DNA from: Micromonospora sp. NBC_01699
GTDB lineage: Bacteria > Actinomycetota > Actinomycetes > Mycobacteriales > Micromonosporaceae
Length of the DNA stretch: 64,000 nucleotides
Direction: 5' to 3'
Assembly: GCF_036250065.1 (NCBI RefSeq)
Contig: NZ_CP109199.1
Location: forward strand, 1,674,001-1,738,000
The position numbers and the translations under genes are program-made. Below the pieces are notes generated by a model. The model was not told where the DNA came from. It did no database searches and was given only the letters and a program-made list of their open reading frames with translations. The number at the start of each line of letters is the position of its first letter. Within the stretch, counting starts at the first letter, position 1. Below, in pieces: positions 9,944 through 18,386 of the stretch.

Positions 9944-10384
9944 TCAGCGCAACTGGAAGTCGGCGAAGTCGAAGCCCGGCGCCACCACGCAGCTCACCAG
10001 CACCGGCTCGTCGCCGGCCGGCACCGCGGCCTGCCACACCCCGCCGGGAATCAGCACCTGCGGCCGCTGGCCGGCGGCCACGTCGGCACCGAGCAGCACC
10101 TCGTCCGGGTCGGCCGCCGGCTCCGCCCCGGTGCCGCCGAAGCGCAGCGTCAGCGGTCCGCCGGAGTGCCAGAACCACAGCTCGTCCGAGCGGACCAGGT
10201 GCCAGCGGGACTCCTCACCCGGAGCGAGCAGGAAGTGGATCGCGGTGGCCGCGTTGCGCGCCGCGGCGTACCCCTCGGGGTGGAAACTGTGCGCGGACCG
10301 CCAGGTTTCGCGGAACCAGCCACCCTCGGGGTGGGGTGAAAGGTCGAGCAACGCGGCCAGGTCGGGCCGGGACGGCGTGGTCAC
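9944..10384 (-). CDS. DUF985-family cupin protein
   Basis: A 146-residue single-domain cupin: LLDLSPHPEGGWFRETW, then AIHFLLAPGEESRWHLVRSD, ELWFWHSGGPL and IPGGVWQAAV. This is the signature of DUF985/YML079-type cupins, beta-barrels that bind small ligands but have no agreed enzymatic role. GTG 10384 follows GGAGGAGGAGACCGACCC, a strong ribosome site. It lies 102 bp downstream (in its own reading direction, beyond the stop) from the methyltransferase start and probably forms its own transcript. Confidence 0.8.
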   Translation of the reverse strand: MTTPSRPDLAALLDLSPHPEGGWFRETWRSAHSFHPEGYAAARNAATAIHFLLAPGEESRWHLVRSDELWFWHSGGPLTLRFGGTGAEPAADPDEVLLGADVAAGQRPQVLIPGGVWQAAVPAGDEPVLVSCVVAPGFDFADFQLR

Positions 10385-10436
10385 GGGTCGGTCTCCTCCT
10401 CCGGTACGACTACCGTCCGCCACGGCCCGGCCGGTG

Positions 10437-10490
10437 CGGGTCCGGCGCCGGACCGGGTTGGCGCGGGTCCGGCAGCGGACCGGGTGGCGG
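10437..10490. repeat. Two imperfect 27-bp tandem repeats in a 312-bp gap
   Basis: The interval 10385-10696 has no supported gene. It holds two 27-bp units (10437-10463, 10464-10490) with few mismatches, each containing an internal cggtcc/ggaccg-type inverted repeat. The rest is G+C-rich sequence between the divergent cupin and HhH genes and presumably holds both promoters; no consensus boxes were recognised. Confidence 0.5.
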
Positions 10491-10696
10491 ACGAACCGGT
10501 CGGGGTAGCGGCGACCGGCCGTCCCGAGGTTAGCCGGCGGGGGCCGAACCGGGACCGTGGCGCGGCCGGAACGTGGCGAGGAGCGGGGCCGGGCGGTGGA
10601 CGAGTCCGACGGCGCGCCTGGTGCGCACCGCCGCCCGACCGGTACCGCCCCGGCCCGGTCACCTGCGGCCGGGGTCACAACCGGCATGATGGTGGC

Positions 10697-11263
10697 ATGA
10701 GCTTCTCGTTGCCGATCGCCCCGGAGGCGAACGCGCTGCTTGACCGGGATCCACTGGCGGTGCTGATCGGGCTGACCCTCGACCAACAGGTGACCATGGA
10801 GAAGGCGTTCACCTCGCCGCACGTACTGGTGCAGCGGCTCGGGCACGAGCCGACCGCGGCCGAGCTGGCCGACTTCGACCCGGACGAACTGCTCACGATC
10901 TTCGCGACGCCACCGGCCCTGCACCGCTTTCCGAAGGCGATGGCCGCCCGGGTCCAGGAGGTGTGCCGGGTCATCTCCGAGCAGTACGGCGGTGACCCCG
11001 CCGCCCTGTGGCGGGACGCGGCCGACGGTGCGGAACTGTTCAAGCGGATCCTGGCCCTGCCCGGCTTCGGCAAGCAGAAGGCGCAGATCTTCGTCGCCCT
11101 GCTCGGCAAGCAGTACGGCGTACAGCCCGCCGGTTGGCGCGAGGCGGCCGGCGGCTACGGCGAGGAAGGCGCGTACCGCTCGGTCGCGGACATCGTCGAC
11201 GACGAGTCGCTGGCGAAGGTGCGCGCCTACAAGAAGGAGATGAAGGCCGCCGCCAAGGTCTGA
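10697..11263 (+). CDS. HhH-GPD-type base excision DNA repair protein
   Basis: A 188-residue protein with the family opening DPLAVLIGLTLDQQVTMEKAF, a helix-hairpin-helix LALPGFGKQKAQIFVALLG and the distal helix bearing YRSVADIVDDESLAKVRAYK. It belongs to the small actinobacterial HhH-GPD family related to MutY/Nth/AlkA glycosylases but lacks an iron-sulfur cluster motif. Expected role: removal of damaged bases; lesion specificity is unknown. ATG 10697 matches the conserved start. The toxin-antitoxin pair is convergent with it, 22 bp away. Confidence 0.82.
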   Translation: MSFSLPIAPEANALLDRDPLAVLIGLTLDQQVTMEKAFTSPHVLVQRLGHEPTAAELADFDPDELLTIFATPPALHRFPKAMAARVQEVCRVISEQYGGDPAALWRDAADGAELFKRILALPGFGKQKAQIFVALLGKQYGVQPAGWREAAGGYGEEGAYRSVADIVDDESLAKVRAYKKEMKAAAKV

Positions 11264-11285
11264 CCTCGACCCGTCCGGTGGTGGC

Positions 11286-11603
11286 TCAGGCTGCGGTCGG
11301 GTGGGCGAGCGCCGCCAACGCCCGGCGTACGTCGGCCAGCGACACCGTCGCCGAGTCGTCCAGGTCGGCCAGCCCGGCCTCGATCCACTGCCGCATCAGG
11401 GTGGTGACCCCGATGCCCCGCGCGTCGGCGGCGGCACGGACCCGCTCGTAGGTGTCCAACGGCAGCCGTACGGACCGGCTGACCATCGGCACATCGGTGT
11501 CGGGCGTGGGCAACTCGACCGGTTGGCTCTCGTCGATCAGGTCCGCGAGCCGGTCGCCGCCCTCGTGGAAGTACTTGGTCGCGTCGTGTCGGTTCATCGT
11601 CAT
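11286..11603 (-). CDS. Ribbon-helix-helix antitoxin (BrnA/CopG-like)
   Basis: A 105-residue protein whose centre, VSRSVRLPLDTYERVRAAAD followed by ARGIGVTTLMRQWIEAGL, is a ribbon-helix-helix DNA-binding domain. The N-terminal segment, about 35 residues, is acidic and flexible, as expected for a toxin-neutralising arm although the order is reversed in many antitoxins. The start is ATG 11603 or the ATG two codons on. It begins 7 bp after the stop of the putative toxin gene, the toxin-first order of brnTA. By family analogy it would bind the operon promoter and repress it together with the toxin. Confidence 0.65.
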   Translation of the reverse strand: MTMNRHDATKYFHEGGDRLADLIDESQPVELPTPDTDVPMVSRSVRLPLDTYERVRAAADARGIGVTTLMRQWIEAGLADLDDSATVSLADVRRALAALAHPTAA

Positions 11604-11610
11604 CGCCCCC

Positions 11611-11898
11611 TCATCGTCGCCATCCCCGGATCGCCTCGTCGTAGCGCTTGGACTCGCTGTCGCTGAGGTCGCGTGCGGAGAGGATGTCCCAGTCGTTGTC
11701 GCTGTGGTCGGCCTCGGCCAGCAGGATGGCCAACCGGCGCCCGCGACGTGCGGTCGCGTACATGACCATCACGTCGTCGCCGAGGTGCCGGATGACCCGC
11801 CGCGAACTGTGCAGGGCCTCCCAGACCTCGCCGGGGGTGACGCCGTAGACCCTCAGGTTGCCCAACGCCTCGTCGGTGAAGCTGAACCTGCTGCCCAC
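11611..11898 (-). CDS. BrnT-like toxin candidate
   Basis: A 95-residue protein. The C-terminal half (DVMVMYATARRGRRLAILLA, then DILSARDLSDSESKRYDEAI) resembles the BrnT core, where a beta-strand GR-xL-V segment is followed by I-SAR-x4-E-x2-Y. The N-terminal FxWDE motif of classic BrnT is not evident (FSFTDEALGNLRVYGVTPGE instead), so this is a divergent member. BrnT toxins are RelE-fold ribonucleases that block translation. GTG 11898 is chosen because upstream codons are unrelated; no strong ribosome site is seen. Adjacent RHH gene supports a toxin-antitoxin operon. Confidence 0.55.
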   Translation of the reverse strand: MGSRFSFTDEALGNLRVYGVTPGEVWEALHSSRRVIRHLGDDVMVMYATARRGRRLAILLAEADHSDNDWDILSARDLSDSESKRYDEAIRGWRR

Positions 11899-12006
11899 GC
11901 GGGGGAGCGTACCACGTACGTAACACGGACGAGTCCATTCGCTTTTCGCCGACACCGCCGGCGAAGTGCGAGGATGGGCAGGCATCCCATGCGGAGGAGG
12001 ACCGTG

Positions 12007-12360
12007 GTGAAGCACCAGGCGTACCAGCCGATCCTGATCACCGACGCCTCACAGAGCCAGCAGGACCAATTGCACAGCCGCCAGGTGCGCTACGTCGTGA
12101 TGATGTCGATCCGGGTGGTCTGCATCGTCGCCGGTGCCGTCCTGGTCGGTGTCAAGGCACCCCTGCTCTGGCTCTGGCTGCCGCTCTGCGCCGTCGGCAT
12201 GGTCCTCGTACCGTGGCTGGCCGTGCTGCTCGCCAACGACCGGCCGCCCAAGGAAGAGCACCGCTTCGGCGCCCGCCGCCGCCTGCGCCACCTGGACGAC
12301 ACCCCGCCGCGCAGCCTCCCCGCCGAGCGTCCGCACCCCGTCATCGACGTCGAACCCTGA
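12007..12360 (+). CDS. DUF3099 membrane protein
   Basis: A 117-residue protein with the DUF3099 opening QPILITDASQSQQDQLHSR, two transmembrane segments (about 31-50 IRVVCIVAGAVLVGVKAPLL and 52-72 LWLPLCAVGMVLVPWLAVLL) and a polar, arginine-rich cytoplasmic tail. The function of the family is unknown. AGGAGG ends six bases before GTG 12007; GTG 12004 is in frame but too close to it. A terminator hairpin follows the stop. Confidence 0.82.
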   Translation: MKHQAYQPILITDASQSQQDQLHSRQVRYVVMMSIRVVCIVAGAVLVGVKAPLLWLWLPLCAVGMVLVPWLAVLLANDRPPKEEHRFGARRRLRHLDDTPPRSLPAERPHPVIDVEP

Positions 12361-12374
12361 CCCGACCACGACAA

Positions 12375-12404
12375 AAGCCGGGCCCCCTCTCGGGGACCCG
12401 GCTT
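12375..12404. terminator. Hairpin between convergent genes
   Basis: A 13-bp stem with one mismatch (12375-12387 with 12392-12404), loop of four bases, directly after the DUF3099 gene and before the end of the convergent secreted-protein gene. Confidence 0.7.
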
Positions 12405-12426
12405 CCGTATTCGCTGTTCGTATTAC

Positions 12427-13053
12427 TTACTTGGTCCAGACGTCCTGCACGATGTGCGCGGCCTGGTTCTCCCACTGCGCGTACGCATCCGGGAACGCCG
12501 ACACCTGAACCTTCTGCGCCGCATCCGTCAACGGCATATCCTGCCAACCATCAACCTGCTTCAGATTCTTCAGGAACGCGGTCGTAGCGTAGGCCGGGTC
12601 CGTGATCTGCTCCGGCGTACCCCAACCCGAACTCGGCCGCTGCTGGAACAGGCCCAGCGAGTCGTGGTCGTTCATGTCACCCAGATGACCCAGGTTCTCC
12701 AACTTCGACTCCTGCATCGAAGTAGCGACCGCGATCACCGCACCACGCTCACCCATACCCAGCTTCTTCGCCGTATCCGTGATCGCCTTGGCGTTATCAC
12801 GCTGGTCCTTGCTCAGGCTGATGTTCGACTGCGCACCCTGCGTACCGTGCGGCACGAGCTTGTCCATGCCCGGCTTGTCCGAGGTCACCTGCGCGACCGT
12901 GGTCATCGCCGGGGCGGCACGCTCCGCCGGAGACGCGAACGCGTGGCCCACCGGCCCCGCAACAGCACCACCGATAAAGGCCAGGCCGGCAACACCCAGA
13001 GCAGTCTTACGAACAAACGAAGTCTCAGCAAAAGTGGTGAAAGTCGTCTTCAC
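12427..13053 (-). CDS. Secreted transglycosylase/lysozyme-fold-like protein
   Basis: A 208-residue exported protein. A basic N terminus and hydrophobic stretch (TALGVAGLAFIGGAVAGPVG) precede a likely signal-peptidase I site at AFA-SPAE (about residue 40). The mature part carries AVIAVATSMQESKLENLGHL, DSLGLFQQRPSSGWGTPEQI and AYAQWENQAAHIV, the pattern of an actinobacterial domain with a goose-type lysozyme/lytic transglycosylase likeness and a candidate catalytic Glu in MQES. Enzyme activity on peptidoglycan is plausible but unproven. Its codons are less G+C-biased than neighbours in places (runs of A in the 5' part), typical of highly expressed secreted proteins. GTG 13053 follows GAAAGGTGAACCATC. 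Confidence 0.7.
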   Translation of the reverse strand: MKTTFTTFAETSFVRKTALGVAGLAFIGGAVAGPVGHAFASPAERAAPAMTTVAQVTSDKPGMDKLVPHGTQGAQSNISLSKDQRDNAKAITDTAKKLGMGERGAVIAVATSMQESKLENLGHLGDMNDHDSLGLFQQRPSSGWGTPEQITDPAYATTAFLKNLKQVDGWQDMPLTDAAQKVQVSAFPDAYAQWENQAAHIVQDVWTK

Positions 13054-13309
13054 GATGGTTCACCTTTCATTCGGGGGTACCCGACGCGCGCCCACAAGGG
13101 GAAAGGCGCCTGCGCTCAGGTGAGAAGTACGAGGCCACAGCACACACGAGGCGGGGGGATCATGCCCCGGCGCTGCTCCGGTCGTACGCGATGTATAACC
13201 GACCCGACCCCGCCAACATTCCGCCAACCGACCCCCGACCCGAGTCGATCAACCCCAAAAACCTCGCACCCCCGACACCCCACCCACACAGACCACTAAT
13301 ACAGAGAAA
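13054..13309 (-). promoter_or_regulatory. Leader and promoter region of the secreted protein gene
   Basis: This gene-free stretch lies upstream of GTG 13053. On the minus strand TATACA (13197-13192) is a good -10 box; GGAAT (13222-13218) 18 nt before GTTATAC is compatible with an ECF-type promoter. Either would give a leader of about 130 nt. Upstream of that to 13309 the DNA is C-rich and shows nothing further. Confidence 0.35.
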
Positions 13310-13339
13310 GAGTGGCTATCCCGGACGGGATAACCACTC
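13310..13339. terminator. 13-bp-arm hairpin
   Basis: Arms 13310-13322 and 13327-13339 pair with one mismatch around a ggac loop. It follows the larger palindrome at 13365-13438, both downstream of the psuG-psuK operon read on the minus strand. A/T content here is higher than in the coding regions. Confidence 0.5.
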
Positions 13340-13364
13340 ACTCACTGAAAGAGTGCGGGTGTCT

Positions 13365-13460
13365 GGTTTCGGGGGCGGCGTGCCCCGCGTCGGGATCAAG
13401 CCTGACCGCCCAGAGCGGGGCACGCCGCCCCCGAAACCCCCCACGCCGCCCCCGAAACCC
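13365..13460. terminator. Perfect 24-bp-arm palindrome plus duplicated arm
   Basis: Arms 13365-13388 and 13415-13438 are exact reverse complements around a 26-nt spacer. The inner part of the right arm (cacgccgcccccgaaaccc) is repeated once more at 13442-13460, a 21-bp step. It sits 6 bp beyond the stop of the sugar-kinase gene, so it may terminate the psuGK transcript; the length and the extra arm copy also suggest a repetitive element. Confidence 0.55.
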
Positions 13461-13465
13461 AAGAC

Positions 13466-14365
13466 TCAATGAACCGGCCGCGCACCAACAAGGGATACCG
13501 CCAAAGCGCCAACCTCGCCACCCGAGGCCAGCGCCTCCGCCGCCCCCGCCCCGCCCGTCCAGGCAGCGAGCAGACCGGCCGCGAAGGCATCCCCCGCCCC
13601 GGTCGCGTCCAGCACCAGCACCCGTCGGGCGGCCGCCTCGACCGTCGGGCCGCCCCGCGAAGCCCAGACCGCTCCGTCCCCGCCCCGTTTCACCACCGCG
13701 TGCCGTACCACCGTGGTCAACGCTTCGGCCTGGGCATGGGGACCCGCCGGGCCGGCGAGCACCGCCGCCTCGTCCGCGTTGGCGAGGAGCAGGTCGACGT
13801 CGCGTACCCAGTCCAGGAAGGCCGCCGCGCCGACTTGCCGCAGCGGCTCGGCGGAGGCCGCGTCGACGCTGGTGGTGAGGCCGCGCTCGCGGGCGGCGGC
13901 CAGCGCGTGCCGGCCGGCGTCGCGGGACCCGGCGTCCAACAGGGTGTACGCGGACAGGTGCAGGTGCCGGGCGTCGGGTGCGCCGGCCAGGGCGGCGTCC
14001 AGGTCGGCCGGTGCCAGTCGCAGGTTGGCGCCCCGTTCGCTGACCATCGTCCGCTCGTCGGCACCGGCGAGCACGATCACCGTGCCGGTCGGCGCGTCGG
14101 CGCAGCGGCGTACGGCGCAGTCGACCCCGACGGCGGCCAGCTCGGCCACCCGCGTACGCCCGGTTTCGTCGTCGCCGACGACGGCGACCAGGGTCACCGG
14201 GTGGCCGCGCGCGGCCAGCCAGGCCGCCGTGTTGGCGGCCTGGCCGCCGCCGGTGAGGCGGATGCCGGCCGGGGTGTCCGAGCCGGTCGCCAGCGGCCCG
14301 GAGAGCACCGCGAGCACGTCGGTGACGATGTCGCCGACCGCGATGATCCGTGCCGCCCCGCTCAT
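13466..14365 (-). CDS. PfkB-family sugar kinase, probable pseudouridine kinase
   Basis: A 299-residue ribokinase-fold enzyme. The PfkB signatures are clear: [21 protein letters not shown] near residue 35-55 and the anion-hole/catalytic motif [20 protein letters not shown] with the base Asp in GAGDAF. The start ATG 14365 overlaps the stop of psuG by 4 bp (ATGA), so the two are translationally coupled. In the known pathway PsuK phosphorylates pseudouridine to the 5'-phosphate, the substrate of PsuG; the coupling makes that the likely job, though PfkB kinases vary in substrate. Confidence 0.78.
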   Translation of the reverse strand: MSGAARIIAVGDIVTDVLAVLSGPLATGSDTPAGIRLTGGGQAANTAAWLAARGHPVTLVAVVGDDETGRTRVAELAAVGVDCAVRRCADAPTGTVIVLAGADERTMVSERGANLRLAPADLDAALAGAPDARHLHLSAYTLLDAGSRDAGRHALAAARERGLTTSVDAASAEPLRQVGAAAFLDWVRDVDLLLANADEAAVLAGPAGPHAQAEALTTVVRHAVVKRGGDGAVWASRGGPTVEAAARRVLVLDATGAGDAFAAGLLAAWTGGAGAAEALASGGEVGALAVSLVGARPVH

Positions 14366-15303
14366 CCGGCGGTGCTGCCGTCGCGGGTCGCCGCCACCGC
14401 GATCCGGCCGGCGAGCGTCGCGTTGCGCAGGATGATCCGTACGTTCACCGCCAGGCTGGCGCCGCCGGTGGAGGAGTGGAAGTGGGAGAGCAGGAACGGC
14501 GTCACGGCCTTGCCGGTCACCCCGTCGCGGGCCATCCGGGCCAGCCCGTCGGCCAGGGTGCGGTCGTGCAGGTCCGGGTCGAGTTGTTCGTCGACCGGCA
14601 GCGGGTTCGCCACGATCACCCCGCCGGGTTGTACGCCGTGGTCCGCCCGCGCGGCCAGGACCGCGGCGATCTGTTCCGGCGTCTGCACCGACCAGTCCAG
14701 GTCGAACCCGCTGTCGGTGATGAAGAAGCCGGGGAAGCGGAGGGTCCGGTAGCCGAGCACGGTGACGCCGAGCGTTTCGAGTCGTTCCAGGGTGGCGCCG
14801 ACGTCGAGGATCGACTTCACCCCGGCGCAGACCACCGCGATCGGGGTCCGGGCCAGCGCGGTCAGGTCGGCCGACTCGTCGAAGGTCTGTGCCGCCTCGC
14901 GGTGCACCCCGCCGAGCCCGCCGGTGGCGAAGACGCCGATCCCGGCGGCGGCGGCGACCGCGCTGGTCGCGGCGACCGTGGTGGCGCCGTCGGCGCCGAT
15001 CGCGGCGGCCACGGCGAGATCGCGTACGGAGAGTTTGGCCACCCCGTCGGTGCTGGCCAGTCGGGTGAGCTGGGCGTCGTCCAGGCCGACCACCAGTGCG
15101 CCCTCGACCATGCCGATGGTGGCGGGTACGGCACCGGTGGCCCGTACGGCCGCTTCGATCTCCCGGGCGACCCGGAGGTTGTCGGGCCGGGGCAGCCCGT
15201 GCGAGACGATGGTGCTCTCCAGCGCCACGATCGGGCGCCCGTCGCGTCGGGCGTCGGCCACCTCGGCGCCGTAGCGGATGTTGAACTTGGTCACGTTGAT
15301 CAC
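14362..15303 (-). CDS. psuG: Pseudouridine-5'-phosphate glycosidase
   Basis: A 313-residue protein that matches PsuG/IndA from end to end: [39 protein letters not shown], then GGVHR, and [20 protein letters not shown] with the catalytic Lys in GVKSILD, and the C-terminal [10 protein letters not shown]. It cleaves pseudouridine 5'-phosphate to uracil and ribose 5-phosphate in the cytoplasm, with Mn2+. GTG 15303 or GTG 15294 could start it; neither has a strong ribosome site. It is divergent from DUF3039 (96 bp between starts) and coupled to the PfkB kinase. Confidence 0.92.
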   Translation of the reverse strand: MINVTKFNIRYGAEVADARRDGRPIVALESTIVSHGLPRPDNLRVAREIEAAVRATGAVPATIGMVEGALVVGLDDAQLTRLASTDGVAKLSVRDLAVAAAIGADGATTVAATSAVAAAAGIGVFATGGLGGVHREAAQTFDESADLTALARTPIAVVCAGVKSILDVGATLERLETLGVTVLGYRTLRFPGFFITDSGFDLDWSVQTPEQIAAVLAARADHGVQPGGVIVANPLPVDEQLDPDLHDRTLADGLARMARDGVTGKAVTPFLLSHFHSSTGGASLAVNVRIILRNATLAGRIAVAATRDGSTAG

Positions 15304-15398
15304 CGTACGGGGCCGACCGGCGGGCGTTCCGGTGGACCCTGGGGCAGTGACCTGCCAAACTGGAAAGTTGCGGGGTCATTCTGGGAGGTAATGCCGAC

Positions 15399-15617
15399 GT
15401 GAGCACCGAGGTTCTCGAACGTCCGGAGTTGAAGGACGCGGACACCGGGCCGGAGATGTTTCATTATGTCCGGAAAGAGAAGATCGCTGAAAGTGCGGTC
15501 ATGGGGACCTTCGTGATCGCCCTCTGCGGCGAGACGTTCCCCGTGACCAAGGCGGCCAAGCCGGGTTCACCGGTCTGCCCGCAGTGCAAGGAGATCTACG
15601 AGTCGATGCGTGCCTGA
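15399..15617 (+). CDS. DUF3039 small zinc-ribbon-like protein
   Basis: A 72-residue protein ending in a two-cysteine knuckle pair: ALCGETFPVTKAAKPGSPVC then PQCKEIYESM, which gives C-x(n)-C-x2-C spacing suited to a zinc ribbon. The opening (TEVLERPELKDADTGPEMFH) matches DUF3039. Function unknown; cytoplasmic. GTG 15399 follows GGGAGG by ten bases. The TRIC gene starts 39 bp after its stop. Confidence 0.8.
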   Translation: MSTEVLERPELKDADTGPEMFHYVRKEKIAESAVMGTFVIALCGETFPVTKAAKPGSPVCPQCKEIYESMRA

Positions 15618-15644
15618 CCCGCCGACGGGATCCACCCGAGCGCG

Positions 15645-15650
15645 TAACAT
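15645..15650 (+). promoter_or_regulatory. -10 box for a leaderless transcript
   Basis: TAACAT lies six bases before the GTG of the TRIC gene and no ribosome site is present. Transcription would begin at or next to the start codon. Confidence 0.4.
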
Positions 15651-15656
15651 TCTGCG

Positions 15657-16337
15657 GTGACCACCGCGACCGCCCTGTTGCTGGCCGATCTCACCGGCGT
15701 GGCCGTGTTCGCCGCGTCCGGGGCGTCGGCCGCGGTGGTGAAGCGGCTCGACCTGTTCGGAGTGGTCTTCGTCGGCTTCGTCGCCGCGCTGGGCGGTGGG
15801 ATCTTCCGTGACCTGGTGATCGACGAGGTCCCACCACTGGCCTTCGCCGACTGGCGGTACGCGGTCACCGCCGCGCTCACCGCGGCGGCGGTCTTCTGGC
15901 TGCACCCGCAACTGGCGCGGCTGCGTACGGCGGTCCTGGTCCTCGACGCGGCCGGCCTCGGCCTGTTCACCGTCACCGGCACGCTCAAGGCGCTCGCGGC
16001 CGACGTGCCGCCGGTGGGTGCGGTGCTGATCGGCATGCTCACCGCGATCGGCGGCGGGCTGGGCCGGGACCTGCTCACCGGGGAGATCCCGGTGGTGCTG
16101 CGGCGGGAGATCTACGCGGTGGCGGCGCTGGCCGGGTCGATCGTGGTGGTCGCCCTGGACTACGCCGGGGTGACCGGACCACTGCCCCTGGTCGCGGCGG
16201 TGGTGCTGATCTTCGGCCTGCGCCTGGTGGCACTGCGTCGGCGCTGGTCGGCGCCGGTCCCACTGGTCGACGATCCGGGAACCGGTGACACCATCCGGCC
16301 GTCGTCGGAGCGCGGAGGCGAGCGCCGGGGAGTGTGA
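15657..16337 (+). CDS. TRIC-family (UPF0126) cation channel
   Basis: A 226-residue membrane protein with seven hydrophobic helices in two repeats of three plus one. The paired signatures FVGFVAALGGGIFRDLVIDE and GMLTAIGGGLGRDLLTGEIP mark the two halves and contain the conserved GGG-x2-RD kinked helices that line the pore in trimeric intracellular cation channels. Bacterial members form homotrimeric K+/Na+ channels. The C-terminal 30 residues are polar. GTG 15657 is the start; a -10 box lies six bases upstream. Confidence 0.9.
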   Translation: MTTATALLLADLTGVAVFAASGASAAVVKRLDLFGVVFVGFVAALGGGIFRDLVIDEVPPLAFADWRYAVTAALTAAAVFWLHPQLARLRTAVLVLDAAGLGLFTVTGTLKALAADVPPVGAVLIGMLTAIGGGLGRDLLTGEIPVVLRREIYAVAALAGSIVVVALDYAGVTGPLPLVAAVVLIFGLRLVALRRRWSAPVPLVDDPGTGDTIRPSSERGGERRGV

Positions 16338-16518
16338 CCAACGGTGCGGTGGTGTCGCCTGGGGCGGCCCGCCTCCGCTGGTTATGCTGGGACGGCCTTC
16401 GCGCGCCACCTGGGTCGCGGAGGCGTTTTCATGGTCCACCGTCATCGCTGCCACCGCCGCGCCGCGGCCCTCCGGCCCGCGAGAGCGCGGTCCCGGTAGC
16501 CGAAGGGGAGATTCTCGC

Positions 16519-18240
16519 GTGGGTGCCCGACTGCCGGCGATCGACACCTTCCCGGCGCTGCGGGACTGGCAGCGCAAGGCGCTGGTGGGATACCTGCGAC
16601 GGCGGTCCGAGGACTTCATGGCGGTGGCGACGCCCGGCGCCGGCAAGACCACCTTCGCCCTGCGGATCGCCGCCGAGCTGCTCGCCGACGGCACGGTCGA
16701 GGCGGTCACCGTGGTCGCCCCGACCGAGCACCTGAAGACCCAGTGGTCGCAGGCCGCCGCACGGGTCGGGATCCAGCTCGACTCCGCGTTCCGCAACGCC
16801 GACCTGCACTCCGCCACCGACTTCCACGGCGCCGTGGTGACGTACGCGCAGGTGGGCATGGCGCCGCAGGTGCACCGGCGGCGGACGATGACCCGGCGCA
16901 GCCTGGTCATCCTGGACGAGGTGCACCACGCCGGGGACTCCCGGACCTGGGGCGACGGGGTCAAGGCGGCCTTCGAGCCGGCCGTACGCCGGTTGATGCT
17001 CACCGGTACGCCGTTCCGCTCCGACGACAACCCGATCCCGTTCGTGACCTACGAGCGCGGCGGTGACGGGCTGCCCCGCTCCCGGGCCGACTCGATCTAC
17101 GGGTACGCCGACGCGCTGCGCGACGGCGTGGTGCGCCCGGTGATCTTTCTTGCCTACTCGGGCGAGACCCGGTGGCGTACCAACGCGGGCGACGAACTGG
17201 CCGCCCGCCTGGGCGACCCGATGACCCCGGACCTGATCGCGCAGGCGTGGCGGACGGTGCTGGACCCGGCCGGTGACTGGATGCCGCAGGTGCTGCGGGC
17301 CGCCGACGCCCGGCTTCAGGTGCTCCGGGCCGGCGGGATGGCCGACGCGGGCGGGCTGGTGATCGCCACCGACCAGCAGGCGGCTCGGGCGTACGCCCGG
17401 CTGATCGAGCGGATCACCGGGGAGAAGGCAGTGGTGGTCCTCTCCGACGACGTGGGTTCGTCGGCCCGGATCGCCTCCTTCGCCGAGTCGGACCAGCGCT
17501 GGATGGTCGCCGTACGGATGGTGTCGGAGGGGGTCGACATTCCCCGCCTCGCCGTCGGCGTGTACGCGACCAGCGCCTCGACCCCGCTCTACTTCGCCCA
17601 GGCGATCGGCCGGTTCGTCCGGGCCCGCCGGCCGGGGGAGACGGCCTCGGTCTTCCTGCCGAGCGTGCCGCACCTGCTGGGGCTGGCCAGCGAGTTGGAG
17701 GCCGAGCGGGACCACGTGATCGGCGAGCCGAAGAAGCGGGAGGGCTTCGAGGACGACCTGCTCGAACGGGCCCAGCGCGAGGAGAAGGCCAGCGGTGAGC
17801 TGGACAAGCGGTTCGAGGTGCTGGAGGCGACCGCCCACCTGGACCAGGTGATCTTCGATGGTGCGTCGTTCGGCACCACCGCCCAGGCCGGTACGCCGGA
17901 GGAGGAGGAGTATCTGGGCCTGCCCGGCCTGCTCACCGCCGACCAGGTGTCGGTACTGCTGAACAAGCGTCAGGCCGAACAGTTGGCCGCCAAGCGGCGC
18001 CAGGCGGCGAACGAGCCGGTGCCAGCGCCCCGCGAGCCGTCCCGCCCGAGCAGCGCGGCGGAGCGACGGGTCGCGCTGCGGCGACAGCTCAACACCCTGG
18101 TCGCGGCGCACCACCACCGGACCAACCTGCCGCACGGAAAGATCCACGCAGAATTGCGCCGGCTCTGTGGCGGCCCGCCGAGCGCCCAGGCCACCATCGA
18201 GCAGCTGGAAGAGCGGATCGCCACGATCCAGACCCTCTGA
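16519..18240 (+). CDS. Superfamily II DEAD/DEAH-type helicase
   Basis: A 573-residue ATPase. Motif I is ATPGAGKTT (37-45), motif II LVILDEVHHAGDS, motif III MLTGTPFRSD, motif V/VI SEGVDIPRLAVGVYATSAS and FAQAIGRFVRARRPGE, so both RecA-like lobes are intact. A 150-residue C-terminal region includes an acidic segment and a helical tail that ends in QLEERIATIQTL. It resembles XPB/RadD-like type III restriction-helicase relatives that are present as single-copy genes in actinobacteria. GTG 16519 is preceded by AAGGGGAG at the right distance; the in-frame extension upstream is not conserved-looking. Duty in DNA repair is inferred only. Confidence 0.87.
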   Translation: MGARLPAIDTFPALRDWQRKALVGYLRRRSEDFMAVATPGAGKTTFALRIAAELLADGTVEAVTVVAPTEHLKTQWSQAAARVGIQLDSAFRNADLHSATDFHGAVVTYAQVGMAPQVHRRRTMTRRSLVILDEVHHAGDSRTWGDGVKAAFEPAVRRLMLTGTPFRSDDNPIPFVTYERGGDGLPRSRADSIYGYADALRDGVVRPVIFLAYSGETRWRTNAGDELAARLGDPMTPDLIAQAWRTVLDPAGDWMPQVLRAADARLQVLRAGGMADAGGLVIATDQQAARAYARLIERITGEKAVVVLSDDVGSSARIASFAESDQRWMVAVRMVSEGVDIPRLAVGVYATSASTPLYFAQAIGRFVRARRPGETASVFLPSVPHLLGLASELEAERDHVIGEPKKREGFEDDLLERAQREEKASGELDKRFEVLEATAHLDQVIFDGASFGTTAQAGTPEEEEYLGLPGLLTADQVSVLLNKRQAEQLAAKRRQAANEPVPAPREPSRPSSAAERRVALRRQLNTLVAAHHHRTNLPHGKIHAELRRLCGGPPSAQATIEQLEERIATIQTL

Positions 18241-18328
18241 CCGTCCCACCACCCGATCGGGTGGTACGAACGCCGCTGGGCCTGGTGTCCCGTTCGTGCC
18301 GGTGGCACCGGCAGGGGATCGGGATGAG

Positions 18329-18373
18329 ATAGACGACCGGAGGTGCCCGTCAGGGGCCCCTCCGGTCGTCTAT
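18329..18373. terminator. Strong bidirectional hairpin
   Basis: A perfect 15-bp stem (18329-18343 with 18359-18373) plus four inner pairs lies between the convergent helicase and DUF7455-like genes. A/T-rich ends (atagac/gtctat) give a short U-tract in both directions. Confidence 0.85.
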
Positions 18374-18386
18374 ATGGGGTTTCGTA

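Noticed and set aside
13054-13190. A c-di-AMP (ydaO-type) riboswitch in the leader of the secreted cell-wall-type protein
   Set aside because: Such riboswitches precede wall hydrolases in actinobacteria, but the conserved gggaacc and ggggtgaatc blocks are not present in the leader. A covariance-model search (Rfam RF00379) would decide.
13191-13472. A 93-codon Pro-rich frame on the plus strand
   Set aside because: It lies over hairpins and C-rich DNA, has no ribosome site and no family likeness.
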